The notes: generated by a model from the sequence alone, not told the origin. Positions 26,088-34,307 are shown, counted from the first letter of the stretch. The stretch: 49,319 nucleotides of DNA from Rhodococcus sp. KRD197 (GCF_017168235.1 NZ_JABFAO010000004.1:1137878-1187196); one strand, 5' to 3'. Made by a program: numbers and translations.

Positions 26088-26956
26088 TTGCCGGGCCATT
26101 GCGTCCACCCCGCCAACGTCGGGGTGTTGCCGACCTTGCCCGCCTCGGCGAGCTTGAGGGACCAGTCGCCGCCGCGCCAGAGCAGCTCGATCGGCACCGT
26201 GGTCCAGCCGTTGCCGGAGACGTTCTTGCCGGCGTATTCGATCACCGCGTAATCCGAGGAGTAGTAGGTCAGGCGGTAGGCCTCCTGTCGAAACAATGGC
26301 TTGGCCGGCGGCGCGGTGTTGCCGGCCGCGATCTGACGTTGGGCGTTGGCGAGATTGCGGTCGAGCTCGGTCTGCAGCTCGGGGGTCGAGGCGACCGCTC
26401 GGGTACTCATCACTGCCGCTGCACCCTCGAACGTGGATTGGCTGCGGTTCACCAGCTGCAGTCCCGCCAGGGCCGCGCCTTGTGGGGTTCGAGCGAAGCC
26501 GGTGGCGAGGGCACCGTCGACTGCGGTGGGCCCGTCGGAGGCGGAGAACGGGAGGGGATAGTTCTGCACTTTCTGCCAGATCACCCCGGCAGGCGGGGCG
26601 CTCTGGTAGTCGGCGGAGCTGGGATCGGGGCGAGAGCCGGGGTCTTGGTCGAGGGCGATGCCGTTCGGGTTCGGGGGCACCTCGACGCGGAAGCCGAGTT
26701 CGTCGAGGTAGGGCAGTCCCCAGTCGGCGCGGTTGCTCTGGGTCGGCTGCGGCGCGGCGGGACTGGCGGTGTCGGGTTGCGACGCGGCGCTCTCGCGGGC
26801 GCTGCGGTTGATCAGGACGGCCGCGGTGCCGCCGACGACGACGAGAACGATCACGATCACCGACAGCACCAGCGTCCACCGGCGTCCGCCCAGGACCTGT
26901 CCGTCGTCACCCGGGGACGACGGCACGGGATTGTGTCGCGGGGCTGTGCTCATCAC
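26084..26956 (-). CDS. Single-span membrane protein of the transfer operon, paralogue of the next gene
   Basis: 290 aa; GTG at 26956 overlaps the upstream stop as GTGA, with an ATG as second codon. One transmembrane helix (WTLVLSVIVIVLVVVGGTAA) follows a short cytoplasmic N-terminus; the rest is extracytoplasmic. The segment GVIWQKVQNYPLPFS, then TGFARTPQGAALAGLQLVNR, parallels GVRWQDYQGIALPVG, then GFTHDPQGAALAALQQ in the neighbouring lipoprotein-like gene, so the two share a domain. Its position suggests a cell-envelope scaffold of the secretion machine, similar in role to VirB8 or VirB10. No firm family name. Confidence 0.7.
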   Translation of the reverse strand: MMSTAPRHNPVPSSPGDDGQVLGGRRWTLVLSVIVIVLVVVGGTAAVLINRSARESAASQPDTASPAAPQPTQSNRADWGLPYLDELGFRVEVPPNPNGIALDQDPGSRPDPSSADYQSAPPAGVIWQKVQNYPLPFSASDGPTAVDGALATGFARTPQGAALAGLQLVNRSQSTFEGAAAVMSTRAVASTPELQTELDRNLANAQRQIAAGNTAPPAKPLFRQEAYRLTYYSSDYAVIEYAGKNVSGNGWTTVPIELLWRGGDWSLKLAEAGKVGNTPTLAGWTQWPGK

Positions 26957-27672
26957 GATTTCTCCAAGGGTGTTGCCTCTGCCGGTACTTCGGTGATCGA
27001 GCGCACTCTGACGGTGGTGTCGCCGGGCTCGGGAAGCAGTAGCCGCCAGTCCTCGCCCGACCAGAGAACTGCGGTGTCGGATGCGGCGATCGATTCGTCG
27101 GGGAAGGTGGTGTAGATCGTCAGAGCCGCCCGCTCGGCGGTGTAGTCGGTGATCCGGTACCCGGCGATCGAGGGACGCTCGTCGGCGGCAGGGGGTGCGG
27201 TGATCGAGATCAGCTGCCGGTTGACGGCGAACGAGTCACGTGCAGGTCCGGGAGCGACCGCGGCATTGACCACCGATGGCCATTGGTAGTCGGGAGCGAC
27301 CGAGATCCGCACGGTCTGTTGCAGTGCTGCCAGGGCCGCACCCTGCGGGTCGTGAGTGAATCCGCCGACAGGGCCGCTTCCCGGATTGCGGGCCGGGCCC
27401 TGATCGCCGACAGGCAGTGCGATGCCTTGGTAGTCCTGCCAGCGCACCCCGGTCGGTGGTGCGGACGGATCCGGGGCCGTCGAGGTGGTCGGAGCCGCCG
27501 TATCGGTGGCTTCGGTGCCGCCGGAGCTGCAGGCCGTGGCCAGTGCCGCTGCGAGCAGCCCGACGGCTATCCATGCTCGTGCCCCGCGGATGCGGGGTGC
27601 CCCGTCGTCGGGTGTGGATGCGGTCATGGTCGGAGATGCCTCTTTCGTTACGCGATGCTGGGGCGCTCGCAT
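26953..27672 (-). CDS. Lipoprotein-like component of the transfer operon
   Basis: 239 aa from the ATG at 27672, starting 2 nt after the previous stop. A signal peptide (ARAWIAVGLLAAALATACSS) ends in a lipobox-like ATAC with Cys followed by SSGG, then a Thr/Ala/Pro-rich linker. The folded part shares the GVRWQDYQGIALP ... DPQGAALAALQ domain with the gene at 26084-26956, and ends with SGEDWRLLLPEPGDTTVRV, parallel to RGGDWSLKLAEAGKVG. Tandem duplication with different membrane anchoring is evident. Probably an extracytoplasmic partner of the channel. Confidence 0.7.
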   Translation of the reverse strand: MRAPQHRVTKEASPTMTASTPDDGAPRIRGARAWIAVGLLAAALATACSSGGTEATDTAAPTTSTAPDPSAPPTGVRWQDYQGIALPVGDQGPARNPGSGPVGGFTHDPQGAALAALQQTVRISVAPDYQWPSVVNAAVAPGPARDSFAVNRQLISITAPPAADERPSIAGYRITDYTAERAALTIYTTFPDESIAASDTAVLWSGEDWRLLLPEPGDTTVRVRSITEVPAEATPLEKS

Positions 27673-27674
27673 GG

Positions 27675-27911
27675 TCAGAACGTCAACAGGGCTGCGGCGA
27701 TACCGGTTGCGGCAGAGGCGAACACGGCCGAGATGAGCGTGACCACGATCGATTGAGCGGCGTCGGTCTCGTGGGGGGACTCTCGTCGGGTGTAGGCCAA
27801 ACGTCCTGCGGCCCAGATCAATCGGATGGTGAATATCGCGAAGGCGAACCAGAGCAGGTATTGCAGCAACTGCACCAATGGTTCGGTGACCTCGGTCGGT
27901 GGTGTCTTCAC
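27675..27911 (-). CDS. Small two-helix membrane protein of the transfer operon
   Basis: 78 aa from the ATG at 27911. Two hydrophobic helices (LVQLLQYLLWFAFAIFTIRL and VVTLISAVFASAATGIAAAL) flank a basic and acidic loop (RLAYTRRESPHETDAAQ). Size and topology resemble small pilin-like or VirB3-like subunits of type IV secretion operons, but no signature allows a name. It lies between the other small membrane gene and the lipoprotein gene with gaps of 10 nt and 2 nt. Confidence 0.65.
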   Translation of the reverse strand: MKTPPTEVTEPLVQLLQYLLWFAFAIFTIRLIWAAGRLAYTRRESPHETDAAQSIVVTLISAVFASAATGIAAALLTF

Positions 27912-27921
27912 CTGTGCACGC

Positions 27922-28203
27922 TCATCCGGCGACGCTGGTCATGATGGTGCCGGCGCTGGTGGCGATGACACCGCCGATCAGGGCACCGACAATGATCTTC
28001 GGCGATTCCAGTGCCCCGCCGTTGTACTTCTCCCAGCCGAATTTTCCGCCGCCGTAGACCAGTGCACACACCCCGGCGAGAAGGACAAACCAACTGAGCC
28101 AGCGGCCCAGGCGTAGGAAGCCGTCGGACTTCGGGGGCGCTTCGGGGGTGAGCTCGATCTGGGCGAGGATGTCGATTCCGGTGTGCAGGCTGTGCAGGAT
28201 CAT
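27922..28203 (-). CDS. Small membrane protein, VirB2/TrbC-like in size and topology
   Basis: 93 aa; the ATG at 28203 overlaps the upstream stop as ATGA. A hydrophilic N-terminus precedes two helices (LSWFVLLAGVCALVYGGGKF and IIVGALIGGVIATSAGTIM) with a short loop containing EKYNGG. Pilin-type T4SS subunits have two helices and a small loop, so this is the best pilin or pore candidate of the operon. No cleavable signal peptide is obvious. Confidence 0.65.
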   Translation of the reverse strand: MILHSLHTGIDILAQIELTPEAPPKSDGFLRLGRWLSWFVLLAGVCALVYGGGKFGWEKYNGGALESPKIIVGALIGGVIATSAGTIMTSVAG

Positions 28204-28850
28204 GGCTTTCCTTTTGTCGGGGTGGTGGAGCGTTGAACGTCGAGGAGGATGGCCTCGCGTAGTTCCGATCCGACGGTGGCGATGTCGGCGGGAACGTCTG
28301 TGGCACTGCGCTTTTTCTCCGGTTGCGGATCGAACGGTGACCAGACCGCCAGGCCGCTGGGATCTCGCGCGAGTGGGTACTGCTCGATCCAGCCGATGCG
28401 CCAGTCGCGGCCGACGAGTGCGGTGACCACGTCGCGGGTCTGCTGGATCTGTTTGGGCAGCTTTCGACCCGGTCGGTCGGCCACGGTGATCAGGCCGATG
28501 ATCGTGGAGGGTCCACCGTGGCCTGCGGTGTGTTGACGGAGCAGTTCACCTGCTTTGACCAGTCCCGAGACGGTCTCGCGGGCAACGATCGCGACGTAGG
28601 GACTTTGCTTTCCGTACCCGCCGGGCCAGCGGTCACCGCAGTCGCCGGCGGGAGCGAGGACGTGGGCGAGGGTGCTCACGCCTGCGCCGCCGTGTGCGCC
28701 GAGCAGCCAGAGCATCGGGGACGGGGAACGATCCGGTAGTGGTATCGGCCTGTCCCAGATCGGGAGCTCGCGTTCGGGTAGGCGCATCGAGAGATCTCCC
28801 GACTTGCGGGGTGTCTGGTTGCTGGAGGTCGCGAGGTGGGGAATGCTCAC
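28200..28850 (-). CDS. P-loop NTPase-like protein with GGxGxST loop (second of a tandem pair)
   Basis: 216 aa; ATG at 28850 overlaps the upstream stop as ATGA. MLWLLGAHGGAGVSTLAHVL is a deviant P-loop of the ParA/MinD class in which the usual GK[ST] lysine is replaced by Val (GGAGVST). VAIVARETVSGLVKAGELL and GLITVADRPGRKLPKQI fit the following strands. Loss of the lysine, as in TadZ-type proteins, suggests binding or regulatory use of nucleotide rather than strong hydrolysis. It follows another ATPase of the same class, suggesting a heterodimer that positions the transfer machine. Confidence 0.7.
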   Translation of the reverse strand: MSIPHLATSSNQTPRKSGDLSMRLPERELPIWDRPIPLPDRSPSPMLWLLGAHGGAGVSTLAHVLAPAGDCGDRWPGGYGKQSPYVAIVARETVSGLVKAGELLRQHTAGHGGPSTIIGLITVADRPGRKLPKQIQQTRDVVTALVGRDWRIGWIEQYPLARDPSGLAVWSPFDPQPEKKRSATDVPADIATVGSELREAILLDVQRSTTPTKGKP

Positions 28851-29734
28851 CGGTCCTGCCCTCCGGCGGCAGCGCGGACGGTGTTTGCCCGCAGCTGCTC
28901 GTAGGCGGCGGACGTCGCTGGGTTCAGCTCGTCGGCCGTAATCGGCAGCCCGGTGGCCAGGTGAGGGTCGTAGGGGATGTCGAGGACGGCGAACACTTTG
29001 CCGTGCAGGTGGTTTCGGAGTTCGTTGAGGTCGATTCCAGGTGTTCCCGGGAGCTGGTGGGATATCGCGATGATGGTGCGCAGTGGGCCTGCATCCGTGG
29101 CGGTGTAGCGGATGGTTTCCAGTGCCGCGCGCATCCGATTGACGGCATCGGCGCGGGCATGGACGGCCAGGACTATCGCCGCCCAGGGCTCGGACCGCAG
29201 CGGATCGGCTGCGGCGCGGCCGAACCCGCGGTGTCCGAGGTCGTAGATCGAGGTATCGACTTGGCTGCGGAGGTAGCGATCGATGCCCCGGTATGCCGGC
29301 TCGGCCGACTGCAGCCAGGCGCGCCCGAGTATGTGTGCTCCTGCCGAGGTCGCAGAGGTGCAGTCGGCGACCGAGGCCGGCACGTTGTCGGGGTCGGAGC
29401 TGTCGAAGGCGGTTTCGATGACGGTGTCGCTGACCATGGAATCTGCGCCGCGTTCGACCAGATCACCGCCTGCAGGTGTTGCGTCGACGACGACCACGTC
29501 GTGGCCGCGGGCAGACCATGCGTTGCCCAGTCCGAGTGCTGTCGTGCTCGCTCCTGCGCCCCCGCAGGCACCGAGGACCAGAGTCATCGGTGGTATCGGT
29601 TCGGGGGCGGGCACCGGTTCGGGGTGAGCACGTAGGGGAAGGACCCGTGCGCCCTGGTCCGCGGGGTCGGGTAACGGACTCTCTGGGGGCGGGGTGAGCC
29701 ATTCGCTCATCCATTCGGCGCGCTCTTCGGTCAC
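28847..29734 (-). CDS. ParA/MinD-like ATPase with GGxGxST loop (first of a tandem pair)
   Basis: 295 aa from the GTG at 29734, overlapping the upstream stop as GTGA. A proline-rich N-terminus of about 40 residues precedes MTLVLGACGGAGASTTALGL, a deviant Walker A lacking the second lysine. VVVVDATPAGGDLVERGAD matches the switch I/Walker A' strand of MinD proteins, and SIYDLGHRGFGRAAADPL the switch II region. Such ATPases in actinobacterial transfer and ESX-like loci are thought to localise or regulate the machinery. The longer frame to 30100 is a shadow. Confidence 0.78.
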   Translation of the reverse strand: MTEERAEWMSEWLTPPPESPLPDPADQGARVLPLRAHPEPVPAPEPIPPMTLVLGACGGAGASTTALGLGNAWSARGHDVVVVDATPAGGDLVERGADSMVSDTVIETAFDSSDPDNVPASVADCTSATSAGAHILGRAWLQSAEPAYRGIDRYLRSQVDTSIYDLGHRGFGRAAADPLRSEPWAAIVLAVHARADAVNRMRAALETIRYTATDAGPLRTIIAISHQLPGTPGIDLNELRNHLHGKVFAVLDIPYDPHLATGLPITADELNPATSAAYEQLRANTVRAAAGGQDR

Positions 29735-30507
29735 TGTGCTGCTCCGATCGAGGTGATGAAGGTGCGGCCACCGGCGTCGGTGGTGCTGATGGTCTGTTTG
29801 TCCGTGGTGCGAGTGCCGTCGCTGTACCGCTGTTCGAGGGTCACGGCGTAGGTGTTCGGGGCGGCGGCCCGGATGCTCACGCAGTGCTCGGTACCGGCGG
29901 GAATGGTGTCGATGCCGCGTTGGAGCTCGTCGGCGGTTGCAGACTTCAACTGCGCGTTCGGCGCGAGGATCTCGCGGGCGGCCGCGCCGCTGCGTTCGAC
30001 GTAGTAGGCGTGCTCGAACGCCAGGATTGCTGCGCTTCCCGAGGTGGTACCGCCTGGGCCCGCGCCGGTCACCACGCCGTCGGTCACCGATTCGGGGCAC
30101 CAGGAGTGGGCGAGCGCAGCGGTGGTGGTCGTGGGTGCGGGCAGCTCGGATGTCGGGGCTGGGGTCGACACGGCCTCGATCTCGGGCGTGGTGTCCGGGT
30201 CGGAGGTGAAGGCAGAGACCGCAAGTGCTCCGACACCGATCGTCATCGCGACGGCCGCCGCGGTGATGCCGAGCGCGCGGGCGTTGACGGGGCGGCGTCG
30301 AGCGGGGCGTGGGGTATCGGTCGAGACGGGCTGTGGGGGCGCGAGAAGCCAGTGCGACCCGTCGTCGGCGGAGCGGGTGTCATCGGTCTTGTCTGCTGGA
30401 ACGTCCTGTGGCGGTGTGGGATCAGCCACCGGGGTGGCGTCGAGGGGATCGAAGGGTGGAAACCAAGAGTCGAGGGAGGTCGATGCTTCGTTGTTGTATG
30501 TCATCAT
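29731..30507 (-). CDS. Single-span membrane protein with extracytoplasmic VirB8/NTF2-like domain
   Basis: 258 aa from the ATG at 30507 (AGGAACCAAAG upstream); the second codon is also ATG. A Pro/Asp-rich cytoplasmic region of about 75 residues precedes one helix (LGITAAAVAMTIGVGALAVS). The extracytoplasmic part contains AAILAFEHAYYVERSGAAAR and TYAVTLEQRYSDGTRTTDKQ, the helix-plus-sheet pattern of NTF2-like VirB8/TcpC domains. A role as bridge between membrane complex and cell wall is inferred from this and from the operon context. Confidence 0.7.
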   Translation of the reverse strand: MMTYNNEASTSLDSWFPPFDPLDATPVADPTPPQDVPADKTDDTRSADDGSHWLLAPPQPVSTDTPRPARRRPVNARALGITAAAVAMTIGVGALAVSAFTSDPDTTPEIEAVSTPAPTSELPAPTTTTAALAHSWCPESVTDGVVTGAGPGGTTSGSAAILAFEHAYYVERSGAAAREILAPNAQLKSATADELQRGIDTIPAGTEHCVSIRAAAPNTYAVTLEQRYSDGTRTTDKQTISTTDAGGRTFITSIGAAQ

Positions 30508-30565
30508 CTTTGGTTCCTGTCTTCGAGAGTCCCTGGCGCACAGCAGGTGTGCGCCAGGGGCTTTC

Positions 30566-32128
30566 TCAATTCGGCAGAGCGGCCGGGGTCGTCGTGGTCG
30601 GCCTGCTGCTGGCCGGTGGTGTGACGACGGCGGTGGTGGTGATCGCAGTGCTCGGGAGTGGGGAGCTGGGGTCGGCGTCGATGCCGCCCGTATCGGTCGA
30701 ACCGTTAGCCAGGTCCTTGGCAAGCGCGACGAACCAGTCGGTCACGAACGCCGTCGCCGATTCACCTGTCGGGGTGGTCGGTGTCGACCCGTAGGAGCCG
30801 TGTTGAGCGATGGTCGACGAGTACTTCGTCAGGGTCGCCAGGTTCAACAGGTCCTTGTTGTCGGTGATGTTGTCTTTGACAGCGGTGAAGGCCTGGTTGG
30901 TCAACCGCGATGTCGTGGCCGGGGGAACGAGCTTGGCGGCCGCGCCGAGGAGCTTGGTTCCGAGCAACCCGACCGCGGCGACGGGGTTGGACATCCCGAC
31001 TGTGGCGAGTTCGGCGATATTCGCCGGCGTCAGGATCTCTTTCGCGACCGTTTTCACGGCGTTGAACCCGATCGTCCCCACCTTGAGCAGAGCCGAGATC
31101 GCCTGGTCGGCAGTCGGTAGCGGGGTATTGGGATCCGATGCCACCGCGAGACGCTCGGACAGGGACTTCTTCGGAGCGATCGACAGGTTCGCCAGCGTCG
31201 TTCCCTTGATGTCCTCGTTGACCACCGTCACTGCCGTCTTGATCGAGGTCATCGCCAACGCTTCCGCGACCGAGGACAGGGACCGAACCGGGTCACCGGC
31301 CGAGAGCTCGGACTGACCGGCGATGTTGGTCACCACCCGCAGGATCGGCGAATCCGACGGTGCGTCACACGCGAGATCTCCGGACTGGCAGAAGCTCGCG
31401 ACCCGGCCGGTCAACGCGCCGTAGTTGCTCACCGTGTCCGACGTGGGCGCGATACCTCCACCGGTCGGCGCGTTCTGGTCGAGGGCCTCGATCTTCGAGA
31501 CCTCTGTCCCTGCGGTGCCCGGTGCAGGCTTTGGGGTCGTCTGCCCTGGTGCACCGGGAAACAGCGGTGCACCCACGGCCCGAGTCGGGTCGCCGAAGGT
31601 GGCGACCCCGACGAGCTTGGCGGCCGGAATCGACCCCTGACCGGCTCCGACTTTCTGTGCCCACGTCGAGACCGCGTGAGCGCCCTGGCTGTAGCCGGCG
31701 GCGGTGAATTTCGTTTCCGGGCATGCGGCAGCGACCTCCGCAGCCATGGCGTCGATGCTGGTCTCCGCACGCTCGACCGACTGTGTGTAGGGGACGTTGC
31801 CGCCGGGCACCGCGCCGCCGAACCCGGCGTCGTACGGCACGTACGCCCGCCCAGCGAGCTCGGTACCACCGGATACGGCTTTGGCGAGCAGAGGCATGAA
31901 GACCTGCGAGAGCATCCCGGTGTCGGTCGTCGGCGCGGCATCGGGGGCGGACTCCCCGGTCCCTTGCACGCCGAGGGCGAACAGCGCCGGGCACGGACCT
32001 GTGATGAGGTCCGTGCCCGATTCGCTCGGAGCAGCCAACGCCGGCGACGTGGCATTGACCACGACCGCCACAGTGGCGGCCGCAGCCAACGCCACGCGAG
32101 CAACGCGGAGTCGAGGACGCGAGGTCAC
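30566..32128 (-). CDS. Secreted cutinase-family hydrolase of the transfer operon
   Basis: 520 aa from the GTG at 32128, which overlaps the upstream stop as GTGA; an ATG at 32137 is an alternative start. A signal peptide (VALAAAATVAVVVNATSPAL) is followed by a cutinase/alpha-beta hydrolase domain. PCPALFALGVQGTGES is the N-terminal strand, and GYSQGA (nucleophile Ser147) the elbow. The C-terminal 230 residues are an Ala/Thr-rich extension ending in a Pro/Thr tail. Actinobacterial cutinases cleave lipid esters, including mycolate esters, so it may open the outer mycolate layer during DNA transfer. That role is inferred. Confidence 0.82.
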   Translation of the reverse strand: MTSRPRLRVARVALAAAATVAVVVNATSPALAAPSESGTDLITGPCPALFALGVQGTGESAPDAAPTTDTGMLSQVFMPLLAKAVSGGTELAGRAYVPYDAGFGGAVPGGNVPYTQSVERAETSIDAMAAEVAAACPETKFTAAGYSQGAHAVSTWAQKVGAGQGSIPAAKLVGVATFGDPTRAVGAPLFPGAPGQTTPKPAPGTAGTEVSKIEALDQNAPTGGGIAPTSDTVSNYGALTGRVASFCQSGDLACDAPSDSPILRVVTNIAGQSELSAGDPVRSLSSVAEALAMTSIKTAVTVVNEDIKGTTLANLSIAPKKSLSERLAVASDPNTPLPTADQAISALLKVGTIGFNAVKTVAKEILTPANIAELATVGMSNPVAAVGLLGTKLLGAAAKLVPPATTSRLTNQAFTAVKDNITDNKDLLNLATLTKYSSTIAQHGSYGSTPTTPTGESATAFVTDWFVALAKDLANGSTDTGGIDADPSSPLPSTAITTTAVVTPPASSRPTTTTPAALPN

Positions 32129-33297
32129 AGGTGCCATCCAGCAGGGGCAACCGAATCCAGGAACGATCCCGCCTGCGCTGCAACGTTGTCGGCAGCGGCG
32201 AGTGCATCGGCACCGCCCGGCTGCGCAGCGACGATCTCCCGCACCTCCAACGGATGCGCGGGTGCGATGCTCGCTGCCTCCGGAGGAGTCCATACCGGGG
32301 CCGCGACTGGCGTGGGTGCCGGGGCAGGTGCAGGTGCAGGTGCTGGGGCGGGCGAAGGTGCTTCACCGAGGTTTTCGCCCGCACCGTATGCGCCGCCGAC
32401 GACACCGCCGATGACCGCTCCGGCTGCGCCGACACCGGCCGCTGGAATCAGCGCTGCAGCAGCGCCGACCGCTGCACCGATCGCTGCACCACCGGCTGTG
32501 GCGGCGACACCCACCGGGACAGCTCCGACACCGGGGATCAGAACCGACCCGACTCCTGCGCCGGTGATGCCGCCGATGGTGCCGCCGATCAGGCCGCCGG
32601 CCAAGATCGCCGCTGGTGCTACGACTGCGTAGGTCGTGACAGCGGAGGTCGTTCCTCCGATGAGGACGCCTGCCGAGGTGCCGGCAGCCATCCGGTCCGA
32701 GCGTGTCGTCGGGATACCGAGGTTGTTGAAGTACGTCGCGCCTTGGGCTTCGAGCACAGCGGCGGTGTTGTTGACACGGTCCGCGTCGTCCTGGCTCAAC
32801 CAACCTGGCTTCTCGCCGGAGATAGCACCGAAACGAACGGTGTTGTCCGGGGCCTGAATCGGAGCAACCGGCGTACCCGGTGCTACGACCGTCTCGTCCT
32901 TGGAAGGTTCGGGTACAGCGTCGGTCGAGGGCTGTGGGGCAGGCGTCGGCGGCGTCTGCTCGACTTTGGGTTCGCTGTAGTAGATCGGCGCGTTGTAGTT
33001 GGGAACCGAACGGGTCGGTGCGTTGCGGTACTCCGCCGGTGGCACGTAGGGGCCGACGTACTGCCAGTCCGCCGTCGTGCCTGAATCTTGCTGCGATACC
33101 GACGGGGACGGTGCAGTGACGCTCGGCTGGCCGCCGGGAACTTCTGTGGTTACCCCGGGCTGCCCTGTCGCGGCAACGGCGAATCCAGCGCCGGTGAACA
33201 TCGCGGCCACCGTCAAAGTGAGCGCTGCTGTCGCTGACGCTGCGACAGGGCGAGGGATCGCACGGTGGCGTGCTTTAGTTGAAGAGCGAGTCGGCAT
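32125..33297 (-). CDS. Secreted glycine-zipper protein, first gene of the transfer operon
   Basis: 390 aa from the ATG at 33297, with AAAGGAG upstream. Signal peptide (SATAALTLTVAAMFTGAGFA). A Pro-rich region with YVGPYVPPAEYRNAPTRSV is followed by a conserved-looking block (WLSQDDADRVNNTAAVLEAQ) and long Gly/Ala repeats (LAGGLIGGTIGGITGAGVGS). These form glycine-zipper helices able to oligomerise in membranes. A (PA)n stretch then precedes the C-terminus. It may form a pore in the mycolate outer membrane; this follows from sequence character and operon position only. Confidence 0.72.
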   Translation of the reverse strand: MPTRSSTKARHRAIPRPVAASATAALTLTVAAMFTGAGFAVAATGQPGVTTEVPGGQPSVTAPSPSVSQQDSGTTADWQYVGPYVPPAEYRNAPTRSVPNYNAPIYYSEPKVEQTPPTPAPQPSTDAVPEPSKDETVVAPGTPVAPIQAPDNTVRFGAISGEKPGWLSQDDADRVNNTAAVLEAQGATYFNNLGIPTTRSDRMAAGTSAGVLIGGTTSAVTTYAVVAPAAILAGGLIGGTIGGITGAGVGSVLIPGVGAVPVGVAATAGGAAIGAAVGAAAALIPAAGVGAAGAVIGGVVGGAYGAGENLGEAPSPAPAPAPAPAPAPTPVAAPVWTPPEAASIAPAHPLEVREIVAAQPGGADALAAADNVAAQAGSFLDSVAPAGWHL

Positions 33298-33313
33298 GGT
33301 GATATATCTCCTT

Positions 33314-33348
33314 TGAGATTTGTTGACCTACAACAAATTTGGATCTCA
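33314..33348 (-). promoter_or_regulatory. Dyad operator candidate in the leader of the transfer operon
   Basis: ATTTGTTG (33318-33325) and CAACAAAT (33331-33338) form a perfect 8-bp dyad with a 5-nt centre. Outer arms TGAGAT (33314-33319) and ATCTCA (33343-33348) extend it after a 4-nt bulge. It lies just upstream of the AAAGGAG ribosome-binding site of the first operon gene, the position of a repressor site or a translation-controlling hairpin. Confidence 0.6.
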
Positions 33349-33562
33349 GATCGGTCGAGCAATTCAGCTATTGACCAGCAGGGAGGCTATGTGGGGCAAT
33401 CGCATCGGCATGTGTGGATGTCGATCCGATTGCCTCACTTACTCATTTAGATCTAGCCGAACACCACCGACCAGAACCAAGGCTGCTGAAAAATCCACAT
33501 CGGGTATCGGAATCCTTTCTGTGCGGACGGGTGTGATCTCGAGGAGTGATGTCCCGGCGGGG

Positions 33563-33657
33563 TCGCGCAGCGCTGAACATGATGAATGCGCTCACTGCGC
33601 GACCCTCGCGCCGGTCCACCGGTCGAGCTACAGGGCGCGGGGGAGCTCCTGTAGCTC
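33563..33657. other. Cluster of perfect hairpins in the intergenic region behind the transfer operon promoter
   Basis: TCGCGCAG (33563-33570) pairs with CTGCGCGA (33595-33602), and GAGCTACAGG (33625-33634) pairs with CCTGTAGCTC (33648-33657); a 5-bp CCGGT/ACCGG stem lies between them. No coding frame covers the block. Dense hairpins upstream of transfer genes are a feature of oriT regions, but an RNA element or a pair of terminators is also possible. No relaxase gene is visible in the window. Confidence 0.45.
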
Positions 33658-33716
33658 ACGAGTGGGACTATCAGCGAAAGCCCACCCGAGTCGGGTTGCA
33701 GTCCGGACTGTCAGGT

Positions 33717-33917
33717 CTAGGGCTTACGGGTAGGAATGGACCGCTCCTTGCACGATGTGGATGGACTCCACTCGGCTAGCAGGGCTCCGTCGTCACCGAT
33801 GTATTGGTGGCGACCGGAATGCCCGTGGTCGAGCGAGCAGGCAATCAAGTCGCCATGTGTCCGATTTACGACGATTGACGCGCAGAACTGTTTCTGCGGG
33901 AGGAAATTTGGCACCAT
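33717..33917 (-). CDS. Hypothetical small protein (66 aa)
   Basis: ATG at 33917 (MVPNFLPQKQFCASIVVN). The segment IACSLDHGHSGRHQYIGDDG resembles the C-x6-GHxGxH pattern seen in many small actinobacterial proteins, perhaps a metal site. The frame is open further upstream to 34043. No clear ribosome-binding site was found. The gap 33298-34395 is otherwise noncoding, with the operator, hairpin cluster and direct repeat listed separately. Confidence 0.35.
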   Translation of the reverse strand: MVPNFLPQKQFCASIVVNRTHGDLIACSLDHGHSGRHQYIGDDGALLAEWSPSTSCKERSIPTRKP

Positions 33918-34307
33918 CGCATCCCGTGCGGCACTCACCTTGATTCGCCCCCGTAACCCCGGCGAAAGCGGCGATGTCGGGCGAATGCACCTGCCGTCGC
34001 ACTTTGTCCGTAACGGCCCAACGCTGAACTTCGACGACGGCAATTGCTGATCTCAGCCGTCGATGGCAATTGCGATGCGGCAAGGGCGAAAGACGCGAAC
34101 ATGTGGAACTCCCGACAGGAAAGATCGGACGGAACCTGCGAACAGACCGACCTGATGTCCCGCGCTACAAGCAGTGCTGAGAACGACAAGCACCGAGGAA
34201 TCCCTTTTGGGCGCGCATCAGGACTGTAGAACAGGTTAGGTGCACCGCGCAATCCGTTCTGCTTCGTGGAACTCAAATCGAATAGGTGCATGGATGCAAC
34301 AGTAACG

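Noticed and set aside
24783..26879. 698-aa frame extending the TrbL-like gene
   Set aside because: The N-terminal 260 residues are an Arg-rich shadow of the overlapping 26084-26956 gene; the coupled ATG at 26087 is the sensible start.
33394..33440. Dyad ggcaatcg ... cgattgcc upstream of the transfer operon
   Set aside because: Arms are only 8 bp with a long spacer and no nearby start; weaker than the leader dyad and the hairpin cluster.
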